Of a stretch of 64,000 bases of DNA, positions 24,415 to 34,239 are shown in pieces (within the stretch, counting starts at the first letter, position 1; each line of letters starts with the position of its first letter). The notes under the pieces were generated by a model, which saw only the letters and a list, made by a program, of their open reading frames with translations, made no database searches and was not told the DNA's origin. Position numbers and translations under genes: made by a program. The DNA comes from Crocinitomicaceae bacterium (GTDB taxonomy: Bacteria > Bacteroidota > Bacteroidia > Flavobacteriales_D > Sanyastnellaceae), in the NCBI GenBank assembly GCA_002722795.1, contig PBMY01000030.1, forward strand, positions 1 through 64,000, read 5' to 3'.

Positions 24415-25728
24415 TTACTTCAGCTTACCCCTTGAACTTATAGAATTTATAATTTGATCTGAAAGGTCATCTACAGAAGCAGGTGAAGAGTTTAGTTGTA
24501 TATCCATAATTTCAGTATGAAGAGATTGTTTCACTTCATCTAAACTCTGTATAGTTGAGGAAGAAAATCCAAAATCTTCAGTTTCTATTAATTCTCCATT
24601 TTCAAATAAAGCCCAACCAGCCCATGCATCAGGAACATCTAGATCTTCAAATATCATCCACCAACCATTAGCAAAGCCGTTTTCATATTCTCCTATAGCT
24701 GAATACCCGTCATCATCAATAATTCCACGTCCATGAAAGAGACCCTCAGAATTAACTGGCCCCTCCCAAGTTTTTGTTTCTGAATTTGCGAATTCTCCTT
24801 TGTAGAATGTACTTGATGAAACCGGATCTCTCCAATCATCCCAATTATCTTTTAATATTACATAAGCCACATCTGCTTGGTCTTTAAAATCCTTATAAGA
24901 AATCCAAAAATATCCATCATCCCCCCAATCTGAACCATAACTATTTAGCACATGGAATGCTCCACCAAATCTATTATCGTCATATCCAATTATTGTAATT
25001 GCATGTCTTCCAACAGATCCCTGAGGAGCTGAATATGTATAGTTGTTTGCACTTAAATTATTAAAATCATTACCAACGCTAATTCCTGCAATTACAGGGT
25101 TTAAACCGTTTAACACCTCTTTAATCAGTTTAATATCAACCTTAGTTTTATAGCCAGAACTTGTTTCTTTATATTCTATCAAATTAGCATAACCATCAAT
25201 TGCATAAGTACCAGTAACATCAACTAGTGATCTGAGATTAGTTTTATTTAATGTAGAACCACACTCGAGATTTGGATATAAATACAATTTTTTACAACCA
25301 TAATTTTCAATTATATCTAAAGCTTCGTATATCAGACTTCCACAATTACAACCTCCATTAGCAATACAATCTAAATCATTTGGATCTTTTAGTAAGGAAT
25401 AAATGTAAAACGGGTCAAATCTATTAACCCATCTTTCATTAAATTTTGTAACTCCGTTTACAATATTATAAAGGATTGTCATAGCTCCATTAGCAACTGC
25501 AAAACCTGTACAGCTACTTGACTCACCTTGATCTGATACTACACAATACTCAGATAAAGAAAAGTGATTCGGCAGTTTAGTTTCTGAAGAATAACCAAAA
25601 TCACCTTCATACTTCTCTTGATTTTTACTTAACTCAGCTAATGTTGCTATGTCAACTTCCGTTAAATATTGTGCATTAATCGATGAAAAAAATAAATACG
25701 TGATTATAAAAATTGCAATACGTGCCAT
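24415..25728 (-). CDS. secreted papain-family (C1) cysteine protease
   Basis: 437 residues, signal peptide MARIAIFIITYLFFSSINAQ. C1 catalytic residues are all present: Gln67 (DQG), Cys73 (SSCTGFA), His242 (GRHAITIIGYDD) and Asn262 (LNSYGSDWG). Residues about 312-385 (FHGRGIIDDDGYSAIGEYENG, FANGWW) look like MORN-type repeats. No long autoinhibitory propeptide is evident, so activation may be controlled otherwise. It is the middle gene of the three-protease run, 42 bp downstream of the caspase-like gene. Confidence 0.9.
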   Translation of the reverse strand: MARIAIFIITYLFFSSINAQYLTEVDIATLAELSKNQEKYEGDFGYSSETKLPNHFSLSEYCVVSDQGESSSCTGFAVANGAMTILYNIVNGVTKFNERWVNRFDPFYIYSLLKDPNDLDCIANGGCNCGSLIYEALDIIENYGCKKLYLYPNLECGSTLNKTNLRSLVDVTGTYAIDGYANLIEYKETSSGYKTKVDIKLIKEVLNGLNPVIAGISVGNDFNNLSANNYTYSAPQGSVGRHAITIIGYDDNRFGGAFHVLNSYGSDWGDDGYFWISYKDFKDQADVAYVILKDNWDDWRDPVSSSTFYKGEFANSETKTWEGPVNSEGLFHGRGIIDDDGYSAIGEYENGFANGWWMIFEDLDVPDAWAGWALFENGELIETEDFGFSSSTIQSLDEVKQSLHTEIMDIQLNSSPASVDDLSDQIINSISSRGKLK

Positions 25729-25770
25729 GATGATTTATTTTAATTAAAAAACAATCTAAAGTAAAGATTA

Positions 25771-28700
25771 TTAATCATCCAAATATAGGGATTCTGAATA
25801 TACACTCTCAAATTCTTTGAACTTACTCATAGGTGGATATGGGTTCTTATTATATATTCTAGATAGGGTATAGTATGATTGGTCATATGAAATGAGATTT
25901 ACAATAAAATTATATTGATTTAAATCATCAAATTTTAGCTCATGTTCAGGAATTAAAAACTCCCAATTTATATTTTCAGAGTTGTTTGGATCGTCACGTT
26001 TTACGACATAAGAATTTGAAGAAATGATATTACCCTTATCAAAGAATAAATATGAAGTTGTGTCATGTTCCAAACCATCCTTATCAATCCCAGAATACTT
26101 ATACCCACCAAAATCAATTGATATTTCAGACATTTTTTCTACTACAACAGTATCTGACCTGACATAATATCTTTTGTCAAGTTCATTTACAATTTCATTT
26201 CGATCAATATCAAACTCAATACTTGGTATTAAGGAGTTATTAAGGTTCATTTTAATACTAACATATGGCACAGTACAACTGCCATATTTTTTTTGAATAA
26301 TCTTGCATGTGTAATCCAATGTGTCGTTTAAATAACTAACAGCTTTCAAGTATTCTTTATAATATTTCATGCCCATATTGTCGTCATTAATATCTTCACA
26401 AAATTTATCATTAATCCATTTTAACATTTGGATTTCCTCGTTATCAATGAATACAGAATCGCTTGAATACTCTCTTACTAAGTCTAAATTTTTCAAGTTA
26501 TATTCAAGAGATTTTTCATGATTTCCCATCCAATAATATTGATCACTAATTGTATTAGTTAGTGAGTATATTTCTTCTGGATCAAAAACATATTTTTTAT
26601 TTTTATTTTGTTCTATAAACTCAATAATTGATATACATAAATCTATCGTGTTTTGCCTTTCTTGATTTGTTGGATTCACTATGTGCTCAGTTAAATTAAC
26701 TAGAAATCCTTTCATCTGAAGCATTAATTGTTTCTTTACATTTTGAGGATACATCCAATAACTAAAATCATCCTTTAGTAAAAAATCATCCCCATATTGA
26801 TATGCCTTTTTAGCTAATGATTTATATTTTTTATAATTATTATCTTCCCATCGATACGCATAAATTATTTCCTCATAAGACTCAAGTATTGGAAATAAAG
26901 AGACGCGTTCCTGCCATTTTTTTGCTGAATTAATAAAGTCAAAACAATATTGAATATGAGAATCTGTATCTGAATTCTTTACGAGTTTATAATTATGAAA
27001 ATTATTCTGAAAATCTTCAAGATTTCTACGTGTAATATCTGAAAAATCCTCTTTTACTATCAAACCATCAATAATAGCAAGGGCCTCATCACATAAGTCA
27101 ATAAACACTTCGTCTTGGTTCCAATTTAAAAATATTCTTGCTTTGATTATACTAAGTTTGAGACTGTGATAAGTTTTTAATTCAAGCAGTACATCTTTAT
27201 TTTTTTCTACAAATAATGAAGCGTCTTCTTTGACCTTTATATCTACCTGTGGGTATTCATCTAAATATTCACCAATTATATCATCCATATATTGATTATA
27301 TGTTTGAGATTGATAGTAGATAATATATTCATTTATGTTATTGAAATATTCTTGATCATCAACATTTAAACTCCACGATGTGTTATGTTTTTTTAAATAA
27401 TCTAAGGCATCCTTATTTACTTGTTTAGCCTCTTGGTATAACCCCATATTATTTAATAAAGAAGACTTGTCTAACATAGCTTCCATCTTGGTTTGGTTAC
27501 CGTAACCATGTGTGATTGACTCAGAATTTATCTTCTGGTCAATGATATGCAAATAGACCTCGTCTGAAATCTTACCTTTATAACTTAACCATTCAGACCA
27601 ATAAAAATAATTTTTTAATGTTGTAGAATAATCTTTCAAATCATCTTTATCAGTTGAACTATAAAGTAAATCATCTATTGATTTGTTAATTTCATTTAGA
27701 CTTGAATCAATATAATCGTAGGTATATAAAGTGTCCTCTATTTCAGAATAGTAATATTTTTGCAAAATGGGCGTAATCGCATATATCTCCCATATTGGGT
27801 CTTGATTGTTTTTAGCAATTGTAAAAGCTTTTGAATATTTTTTAAACGACATTATCTTATAATTTTCCATTTGATCATCATACTTACCAAATGGCGGATC
27901 TAGAAAAGACAAATTGTTTAACTGCCTAGCATAACTCATGAAATTATCTATACTATCTATGTAGTTTACCGAACCCATAATAGAATTATGAGACAGGATT
28001 CTTTCTCTATATTCTATTGCAGTAAAAGTGTCATCGACAAAATCTTCGCTGCTGTATGAATCAGTATTTATTGCGTTAGCATAAAGTGAATAATTATCAT
28101 GAAAGCTAGCTGCAGCACTAAGGATTCCTTCATAATCATTATAGTTCGTTAATTCTGAAAGTCTAACACCATTATTAATTATTTGAACCTGATTTTCTTT
28201 AAGAGAATTTAAATTGTTATTAGACAAATCATCTATATATCCTGATATATCATTTTCAGTCTCATAATTATCATACGCATACCTTAACATATCAGACAAA
28301 ACCATTGTATTCCATTTACATGAATACAAGTCTATGTAATCTATAAAAGCATATTTTGTTAATTCTTCCTTATCATATTTCGCTTGGAAAAAGATCTTAG
28401 AACTTTTAGACAGAGCATCTAAAGCTGTGTAAGAATTATAGTCGTTAAATAAAATCCCTTTTAAATAATTAGCGCAACCAGTTCTATAGTTGTTTTCGCC
28501 AAAATTGCTGATATTAAAATCTATTAATTTTGAAATTGCAACATCGTATTCATTGATTAACGAATCATTTAATGCCAAATCATTTTGTTCAAAATCTATA
28601 TAAGACTGAACTCTTAAAAATTTATACAACGCTTCTGAATAAATGGTTTTTTCCTCTTTACTGTATATTCCTTCTGCTTCTAAGAGCTGAGTTGCATTAA

Positions 28701-29724
28701 AAAATGCATTTGAAGATCTTAATCTAAAATCGTCATACTCTCTATAAGATTCAGCATTTTCAGTCATGCTCCAATAAATATTCCCAAGATCTAGGTAAAC
28801 ATTTAGCAATTTTCTTTTATCAATGTTATGCATTGAACTTTCAAAATAATTTTGAAGGATCTGATACTTCTTAATTGCTGACTCAACCATTCCATTTTCT
28901 ACATCATTTTTTGCTTCTTTATTGAGTTCATTAACTTCAATTTTACTGTAATCTTTTTTCAACAGCAAATACAAATCACCATCATATTCTCCGTACAGTT
29001 GAGGGCTTTGTTCTGACTCTGTTTCCATTCTAACAATCCCTCTTACTTTTTTAAATATTTCTTCGATTTTTAGGTTAGGTTCTAGCATAATATTTGCTAG
29101 TGTTTCTGTATAAATACTGTTATTTCTATCACTATTATCACTAGCTGTAAATCCAGCTCTTGTAGAATAATGTATCAACACACCGTTTGGTGGGTTTTCA
29201 GGCTCTGATAACCCATTAGAAGTAATGCTCTTTCCTTTCCAACTTTTATCAAATGGATTGTTCCTACATGCATCAAGAATGATGACATTTACTTTATCCT
29301 CAATTCTTTCTAGGGATGTTATGAAACTTGACATGTCATATCCCTTTTCCTCTAAATCATCTATACTAGGATCTTTTGGAAAATCTATCGGAATTAAATA
29401 ACTTGTTTTATACTCATCTTGAGTTCCATGACCTGAGTAATAAATAAATCCTATTTCAAAATCACTTCTAAGCAATCTCTTGTAATTAGAAAATGATTTT
29501 CTCATTTGATCATATGTCAAATCCAACGCAACTATAACTGAGTCGAATTCAAGAGTATTAAATGTTGAACCCATTAACTGAGCATCATTTTCAGGATTCT
29601 TCAAAACTGAATTTGCGTCTAAATAATTTGAGTTACCAATTACTAATGCAAGCTTTTTTTGATTTTGTGCATAAAATGAAAGAGAAAAACAAAGTGTGAT
29701 TAAAATGATTAGAAGTTGTCTCAT
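25771..29724 (-). CDS. secreted caspase-like (C14) protease with large TPR-type C-terminus
   Basis: 1317 residues with signal peptide (MRQLLIILITLCFSLSFYAQ). The caspase fold occupies about residues 24-255: LALVIGNSNY, then FIYYSGHGTQDE with catalytic His99, then VIILDACRNNPF with catalytic Cys153. The remaining ~1000 residues are mainly helical with TPR-like stretches, which probably bind a partner. The C-terminal ~200 residues look beta-rich. Bacterial caspase-like proteins usually cleave after basic residues, but specificity here is unknown. It is first of the run caspase, papain-like, M48-like. Confidence 0.87.
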   Translation of the reverse strand: MRQLLIILITLCFSLSFYAQNQKKLALVIGNSNYLDANSVLKNPENDAQLMGSTFNTLEFDSVIVALDLTYDQMRKSFSNYKRLLRSDFEIGFIYYSGHGTQDEYKTSYLIPIDFPKDPSIDDLEEKGYDMSSFITSLERIEDKVNVIILDACRNNPFDKSWKGKSITSNGLSEPENPPNGVLIHYSTRAGFTASDNSDRNNSIYTETLANIMLEPNLKIEEIFKKVRGIVRMETESEQSPQLYGEYDGDLYLLLKKDYSKIEVNELNKEAKNDVENGMVESAIKKYQILQNYFESSMHNIDKRKLLNVYLDLGNIYWSMTENAESYREYDDFRLRSSNAFFNATQLLEAEGIYSKEEKTIYSEALYKFLRVQSYIDFEQNDLALNDSLINEYDVAISKLIDFNISNFGENNYRTGCANYLKGILFNDYNSYTALDALSKSSKIFFQAKYDKEELTKYAFIDYIDLYSCKWNTMVLSDMLRYAYDNYETENDISGYIDDLSNNNLNSLKENQVQIINNGVRLSELTNYNDYEGILSAAASFHDNYSLYANAINTDSYSSEDFVDDTFTAIEYRERILSHNSIMGSVNYIDSIDNFMSYARQLNNLSFLDPPFGKYDDQMENYKIMSFKKYSKAFTIAKNNQDPIWEIYAITPILQKYYYSEIEDTLYTYDYIDSSLNEINKSIDDLLYSSTDKDDLKDYSTTLKNYFYWSEWLSYKGKISDEVYLHIIDQKINSESITHGYGNQTKMEAMLDKSSLLNNMGLYQEAKQVNKDALDYLKKHNTSWSLNVDDQEYFNNINEYIIYYQSQTYNQYMDDIIGEYLDEYPQVDIKVKEDASLFVEKNKDVLLELKTYHSLKLSIIKARIFLNWNQDEVFIDLCDEALAIIDGLIVKEDFSDITRRNLEDFQNNFHNYKLVKNSDTDSHIQYCFDFINSAKKWQERVSLFPILESYEEIIYAYRWEDNNYKKYKSLAKKAYQYGDDFLLKDDFSYWMYPQNVKKQLMLQMKGFLVNLTEHIVNPTNQERQNTIDLCISIIEFIEQNKNKKYVFDPEEIYSLTNTISDQYYWMGNHEKSLEYNLKNLDLVREYSSDSVFIDNEEIQMLKWINDKFCEDINDDNMGMKYYKEYLKAVSYLNDTLDYTCKIIQKKYGSCTVPYVSIKMNLNNSLIPSIEFDIDRNEIVNELDKRYYVRSDTVVVEKMSEISIDFGGYKYSGIDKDGLEHDTTSYLFFDKGNIISSNSYVVKRDDPNNSENINWEFLIPEHELKFDDLNQYNFIVNLISYDQSYYTLSRIYNKNPYPPMSKFKEFESVYSESLYLDD

Positions 29725-30056
29725 ATGGCTATATTATTTATTCTAAATTACTGAAAAGCAATCAAATTGAGAACTGTGCTTACACAAATAACACGTGACT
29801 TTTTCACACAATCAATAGTTGTAACATTTATTTGATAGCAAAGACATTCTTAACAAAACATCAGTTTTCTTTGTCGAAGAAGAATCACCAACAAAAACTT
29901 TTATCATAAAAACAAACAGTGATATTGTACACAATAGAGTTATAAATACTATGAGAATTGTCAGTATTTAAATTCAACATGCTGACACGGTTCTAGAACA
30001 TCTAACTTTTTATATTGAGTTTGGGTTTGTAATGGAGCAATAATAAATTCAAAACT
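29725..30056. other. 332-bp gap without a supported gene
   Basis: AT-rich spacer between the caspase-like gene and the small secreted protein at 30057. I see no ORF above about 31 codons, no tRNA, no clear terminator and no perfect TAnnTTTG box on the minus strand just upstream of 29724. Confidence 0.6.
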
Positions 30057-30425
30057 TTAATGATCGTCTAATAAATCCCTCTTTCTGATATCGTCTGAAA
30101 TATCTATAATTATATCCCCCCAGTTGTGTTGAGTATATAAAACATTTTCTTTTGAATTAATGGTATTGTGGATGTGTGTTCCATCTTCAAAAGTTGTCAC
30201 GATTTCACGGAATCTTTTTTTTTCATCAGAGAAATGTAAACACATGACTTCACCGTCCTGAATTTTTAACTGAAGGCTACCTTCATGATCGTATCTGTAA
30301 AGAACTTTACTAGTTTCATAATCAAAGTGAAGCACTTCATCTAAACATATCATTACACAAAGAGTGTCTTGAGCACTTATTGTAGTGCATACGAGCATTA
30401 ACAATGCTGGAAATAAATTTTTCAT
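30057..30425 (-). CDS. small secreted protein, unknown
   Basis: 122 residues with a clear signal peptide (MKNLFPALLMLVCTTISAQ). The mature part is acidic and contains repeated strand-like segments (VLYRYDHEGSLQLKIQDGEV, GDIIIDISDDIRKRD). No family recognised. It might belong to the transcript of the protease genes downstream, but a 332-bp gap separates them. A TAGTTTTG box on the minus strand at 30505-30512 is a possible promoter. Confidence 0.65.
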   Translation of the reverse strand: MKNLFPALLMLVCTTISAQDTLCVMICLDEVLHFDYETSKVLYRYDHEGSLQLKIQDGEVMCLHFSDEKKRFREIVTTFEDGTHIHNTINSKENVLYTQHNWGDIIIDISDDIRKRDLLDDH

Positions 30426-30610
30426 TATAGTAAGGTTTCAAGGTTCTTACTATTAAGACGGAGTTTAAAAATGTGATATTGTCTTTGATGTGATTTTAAG
30501 TTATCAAAACTATTTGGAGGAGTAAATCACTTACACTATTTATTGGAGGGGCTTTTTAGTGGTTGAAAGGTTTTATTCGCCTTTTCATAATCGACGATGT
30601 ATTTTTACAC

Positions 30611-32791
30611 ATGCTCAAGAAAATTGCATCCTTTTCGTTCTTAACCCTTTGTATATACTCTTTTTATGCCCAGACCCCTTGCATCAATGGTATGTCAGGT
30701 GGCTATCCATGTGAAAACGTAGAACTGCTTTCATACATGAGTGGGGGATCAATTGGTGGGGGTGATATGAATGACATTTGGGGATGGATTGACCCTACAG
30801 ATGGTACAGAATATGTAATTATTGGCCGAACCAATGGGACTGCATTTATCGATATCTCAGACCCACTAAATCCAATTTACATAGCAAATCTTCCTACTGC
30901 CACATCAAGCTCAATGTGGAGAGATATTAAAGTTCATAATAACCACGCATTTATTGTTTCTGAAGCTAGCGGACACGGAATGCAAGTAGTCGATTTGACT
31001 TCACTTGGCAGTATCACTTCGCCACCTCAAACTATTGAAGCTGATGCAATCTACTCAGGATGGGGAAACGCTCATAACATCGTCATAAATGAAAGCACAG
31101 CAAAAGCTTATGGAGTAGGCACAAGCACATTTGATGGAGGATTGCACATTTTAGACATAAGCAACCCAACTAATCCAACACTGATTGGAGAGTTCTCTAA
31201 TGATGGATACACTCACGATGCCCAAGTGGTATCATACATTGGACCTGATACTAACTATCAAGGAAAGGAAATTGCTTTTTGTTGCAACGAAAACACAGTG
31301 ACTGTGGTTGATGTTACTGATCCTAGCGACGCCGTTTTGATTAGTGCAACAGGATACATTGGAGTTAATTACACCCACCAAGGTTGGCTTACTGAAGACC
31401 AAACCTACTTCATCAGTAACGACGAACTTGACGAACAGGAATTAGGTGTTAATACAACCTCATTTATTTGGGATATGTCTGACTTAAGCTCACCTCAAAT
31501 CATTGGAACGTTTGTATCAGAAACACCTGCCATTGATCACAATCTATATATTAATGACGGTTTAGTTTATCAGTCAAACTATAGAGCAGGTTTGAGGATA
31601 TTAGATACTGATAACATTGCAAATGGAGAATTGGAAGAAGTTGGTTTTTTTGATGTTTACCCTCAAAGTGACTCGCCTCAATTCAGTGGTTCATGGTCAA
31701 ACTATCCTTATTTCCCATCCGGAGTAATAGCAGTTTCTCATATCGAAGAAGGATTGTTTCTCTTACGACTTTCCGGAGAATTAAGCAACCTAGGCTGCAT
31801 GGATCCTGCAGCTTGTAACTATGACCCTTCGGCACTTGAAGACGACGGTTCTTGTGTTGGTTTTAACGAATGTGGCGGATGCGAGGGAGACGAGTTATTT
31901 TGTGTTGGTTGTACTAATGAAAATGCATGCAACTACAATACAGAATCTACAATTGATGATGGCAGTTGCTACGAAATAGACCCTCCAATTTCTCAATCCA
32001 TCACTCAAGAAGGTGAGGCTGTAATCTTCACTAATGAACCTGCATCGTTTTGGTTTGAAACAGAAACATCACCTGAAGAATTATATATAGGCCAAACATA
32101 CACAATGCCTTTTGAAGAGTTTTCTCAGTCAATCTGGGTTGCTAATTCAAATGGTGAATACAATGTGATTGGCGGTAAGGAAGAACCTGATTTCAACAAT
32201 GGACAATATCATGACAATAATGCCTATTGGCTTGTTTTTGATGTCTATGAAGATGTGCTTTTCGAATCAGTCGACGTCTATTCTCAACAAGGAGGAGCTC
32301 AGGTAATCGAAATATTAAATTCAGAAGGAGAACTAGTGGAAGAGTTTACCCAATTCTTAAGTGAAGGATTAAACGTGTTCAATATTGACCATATACTCCC
32401 TGCTGGAGACGGATACGAAATTAGATCTGGAAACAACGAGCCTTTACTTTGGAGAGAAGATGACGGCGCAGATGTAAACTTTCCATACGAAATAGGATCA
32501 TTAGCTAGTATTGTAAGCACAACCATCTCAAGCGAAAACCAGTATAACTACTATTATTTCTACTACAATTGGAGGATGTCATCAGCAAATCCATGTTTAT
32601 CATCAAGAACAGAATTTGAGGTGATTGTTCATAGTCTTGATGAAATCGTAGACAATCAAAATGCAACTCGAAAAGCGATCAAGTTCTTTGATGTAACCGG
32701 AAAAGAAATTTCAACAGCTAGAAATCAAATTGTATTCATTTTATACAATGATGGAACTGTTGAGAAAAAGTTCGTTTCAGAACCTTTTTAG
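30611..32791 (+). CDS. choice-of-anchor B (LVIVD-type) surface protein with Cys-rich repeats and shared tail
   Basis: About 726 residues from the ATG at 30611, which begins a proper signal peptide (MLKKIASFSFLTLCIYSFYA); the TTG at 30563 is less likely. Residues about 40-390 are LVIVD-type propeller repeats (FIDISDPLNPIYIANL, VVDLTS, LHILDISNPTNPTLIGEF, VDVTDPSDAVLI). Then come two Cys-rich units (GCMDPAACNYDP ... DDGSC, and GCTNENACNYN), the same type as in the giant protein at 1-3906. The C-terminus (VTGKEISTARNQIVF, YNDGTVEKKFVSEPF) is a version of the tail of the 10-17 kb array. Surface-anchored; function unknown. Confidence 0.87.
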   Translation: MLKKIASFSFLTLCIYSFYAQTPCINGMSGGYPCENVELLSYMSGGSIGGGDMNDIWGWIDPTDGTEYVIIGRTNGTAFIDISDPLNPIYIANLPTATSSSMWRDIKVHNNHAFIVSEASGHGMQVVDLTSLGSITSPPQTIEADAIYSGWGNAHNIVINESTAKAYGVGTSTFDGGLHILDISNPTNPTLIGEFSNDGYTHDAQVVSYIGPDTNYQGKEIAFCCNENTVTVVDVTDPSDAVLISATGYIGVNYTHQGWLTEDQTYFISNDELDEQELGVNTTSFIWDMSDLSSPQIIGTFVSETPAIDHNLYINDGLVYQSNYRAGLRILDTDNIANGELEEVGFFDVYPQSDSPQFSGSWSNYPYFPSGVIAVSHIEEGLFLLRLSGELSNLGCMDPAACNYDPSALEDDGSCVGFNECGGCEGDELFCVGCTNENACNYNTESTIDDGSCYEIDPPISQSITQEGEAVIFTNEPASFWFETETSPEELYIGQTYTMPFEEFSQSIWVANSNGEYNVIGGKEEPDFNNGQYHDNNAYWLVFDVYEDVLFESVDVYSQQGGAQVIEILNSEGELVEEFTQFLSEGLNVFNIDHILPAGDGYEIRSGNNEPLLWREDDGADVNFPYEIGSLASIVSTTISSENQYNYYYFYYNWRMSSANPCLSSRTEFEVIVHSLDEIVDNQNATRKAIKFFDVTGKEISTARNQIVFILYNDGTVEKKFVSEPF

Positions 32792-33126
32792 TACATCAAG
32801 TGAATCTTGGACTTGTCGTTCCATTCGGCCTGCCATTCAGAACTAACGAAATAGATTGTCAAATCAGCTTGCCATTCTGAGTCTACGAAATACACTTTCT
32901 TATCTGCCTGCCATTCTGAGTCTACAAAGAACCACTTTCCTTCATTTCCTTTGGCCTGCCAACTTGATCCGACTTTGTAAACTGACAAGTCAGCTTGCCA
33001 TTCAGAGCTAACAACGTAGACTTTGATATCTGCCTGCCATTCTGAGTCAACAGAATAAATCAGCTGTGCTGACATAGAAACAATGTAAATAAAAAATGCA
33101 ATTAACAATGTGAGTTTTTTCTCCAT
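32788..33126 (-). CDS. secreted SEWQAD-repeat protein
   Basis: 112 residues: a signal peptide (about 20 residues, ending SMSAQ) and six short repeats built on VDSEWQAD or VSSEWQAD, each followed by a strand such as KVYVV. This resembles the DUF6150-type repeat proteins of Bacteroidota, as I remember them; function unknown. The repeats are also similar in DNA. Its stop overlaps the stop of the convergent gene by 4 bases. Confidence 0.78.
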   Translation of the reverse strand: MEKKLTLLIAFFIYIVSMSAQLIYSVDSEWQADIKVYVVSSEWQADLSVYKVGSSWQAKGNEGKWFFVDSEWQADKKVYFVDSEWQADLTIYFVSSEWQAEWNDKSKIHLMY

Positions 33127-33173
33127 CTTTATTTGTTTAGTCTAAATCTATTGACAAGGTAAATAAATATGAT

Positions 33174-33181
33174 TAGCTTTA
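33174..33181 (+). promoter_or_regulatory. -7-like box for the lipoprotein gene
   Basis: TAGCTTTA (7 of 8 to TAnnTTTG) lies 4 bases before the ATG, with TTG at 33151-33153 about 20 bases upstream. A nearly leaderless transcript is expected. Confidence 0.4.
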
Positions 33182-33185
33182 ATTT

Positions 33186-34079
33186 ATGAAAATTAAGTCT
33201 CTATCATTTTATGCTTTAATTATAACATTATCAGGCTGCTCACTTCAAGAAAAAACAACTTTAACTTTTGAAAAAACAAATGCTTCTTTAATACAGAAAA
33301 GTATACAAAACCTTCAAGTTGCTTCTACTTTAAAATCAGATTTAAGTAAAGATGAAAATATTGTTATAGTTGGAATTGAAGACGAATCAACAAAAGATAA
33401 TGGCATCATTGCAATTATTGAAGACCAAGTAGTTAAAGATTTCGTAAACAAAGGTTATAAAGTTTTAGAAAGGGATAATGATATTATTTACCGCTTAATC
33501 TCAGAATCTGATACTAATTATACAATCACTCATAAAACTAAATCGTTCAGCAATCAACATGCTAAGTCTGCTAGCGCTTCTTCTATTGGAGCAGTTGATT
33601 TAAACGATGATGAATACCTTTCTGGTAACTCGGCAGCATTTGCCTATAACAATTATTATTACAGAAAAAACTATGACCAAACTCTTGAAACTAATTTACT
33701 TGCATCAGATAAGCTAATTACTTACAGAGTAATAGAATGCGGCGTTATATATGACATTGACTATGATGATTCAATGTATGAAAACGTGGATGTTCAAAGA
33801 GAAGCTAGAACAATATTAGAAATAAGAATCACTAACTCCAAAACCGGTCAAATTCTATATGCTAATGAATTAAACGGCATAGCAAAAGACACGATTACAG
33901 AGAATGAATATAAAAGCTTAAATGATTTTGGCTACAGATTCTATTCGCACTCACTTCCTAAGATATATGGCAATCCAAATCAAACAGTTTCTGATGATGA
34001 GGTGATAGTAAAAAAACCTGTTGCAGTCGCTTTAGGGATAATAGGATTTGTTGGAACTTTTATAGCATTAATATTATAA
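33186..34079 (+). CDS. lipoprotein with CsgG/FlgO-like features
   Basis: 297 residues. Lipobox LSGC (Cys18). The central segment (ENIVIVGIEDEST ... VVKDFVNKGYKVLERDNDIIYRLI) resembles the nucleotide-fold part of CsgG/FlgO-type lipoproteins that act at the outer membrane. The C-terminus ends in a hydrophobic stretch (VAVALGIIGFVGTFIALIL). The assignment is by pattern only. It is related in style to the lipoprotein genes at 48761-52147. Confidence 0.65.
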   Translation: MKIKSLSFYALIITLSGCSLQEKTTLTFEKTNASLIQKSIQNLQVASTLKSDLSKDENIVIVGIEDESTKDNGIIAIIEDQVVKDFVNKGYKVLERDNDIIYRLISESDTNYTITHKTKSFSNQHAKSASASSIGAVDLNDDEYLSGNSAAFAYNNYYYRKNYDQTLETNLLASDKLITYRVIECGVIYDIDYDDSMYENVDVQREARTILEIRITNSKTGQILYANELNGIAKDTITENEYKSLNDFGYRFYSHSLPKIYGNPNQTVSDDEVIVKKPVAVALGIIGFVGTFIALIL

Positions 34080-34227
34080 AATCACATAGATTAATTTTAA
34101 AAATAGAGCTAGTCAGAATAGAGCTACTCTCTTTTTGATAATTATTATATATGACATCATCCTTAACCTAAACAAACCAAGCTTCAAAACTCACAACATA
34201 TAGCTTCGCATAAGAATCAACTTGATT

Positions 34228-34235
34228 TAATTTTG
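34228..34235 (+). promoter_or_regulatory. -7 promoter box for the SDR operon
   Basis: TAATTTTG, a perfect TAnnTTTG match, ends 4 bases before the ATG at 34240, again pointing to a nearly leaderless mRNA. Confidence 0.5.
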
Positions 34236-34239
34236 TTTA

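Noticed and set aside
25771-29724. Caspase gene as part of a known anti-phage system (for example CRISPR- or gasdermin-linked)
   Set aside because: The product has a signal peptide and no gasdermin, Cas or nucleotide-sensor gene is adjacent, so a cytoplasmic defence role is unsupported.
29880-29950. 31-codon ORF on the minus strand in the gap (MIKVFVGDSSSTKK)
   Set aside because: Too short, no motif, no initiation signal seen.
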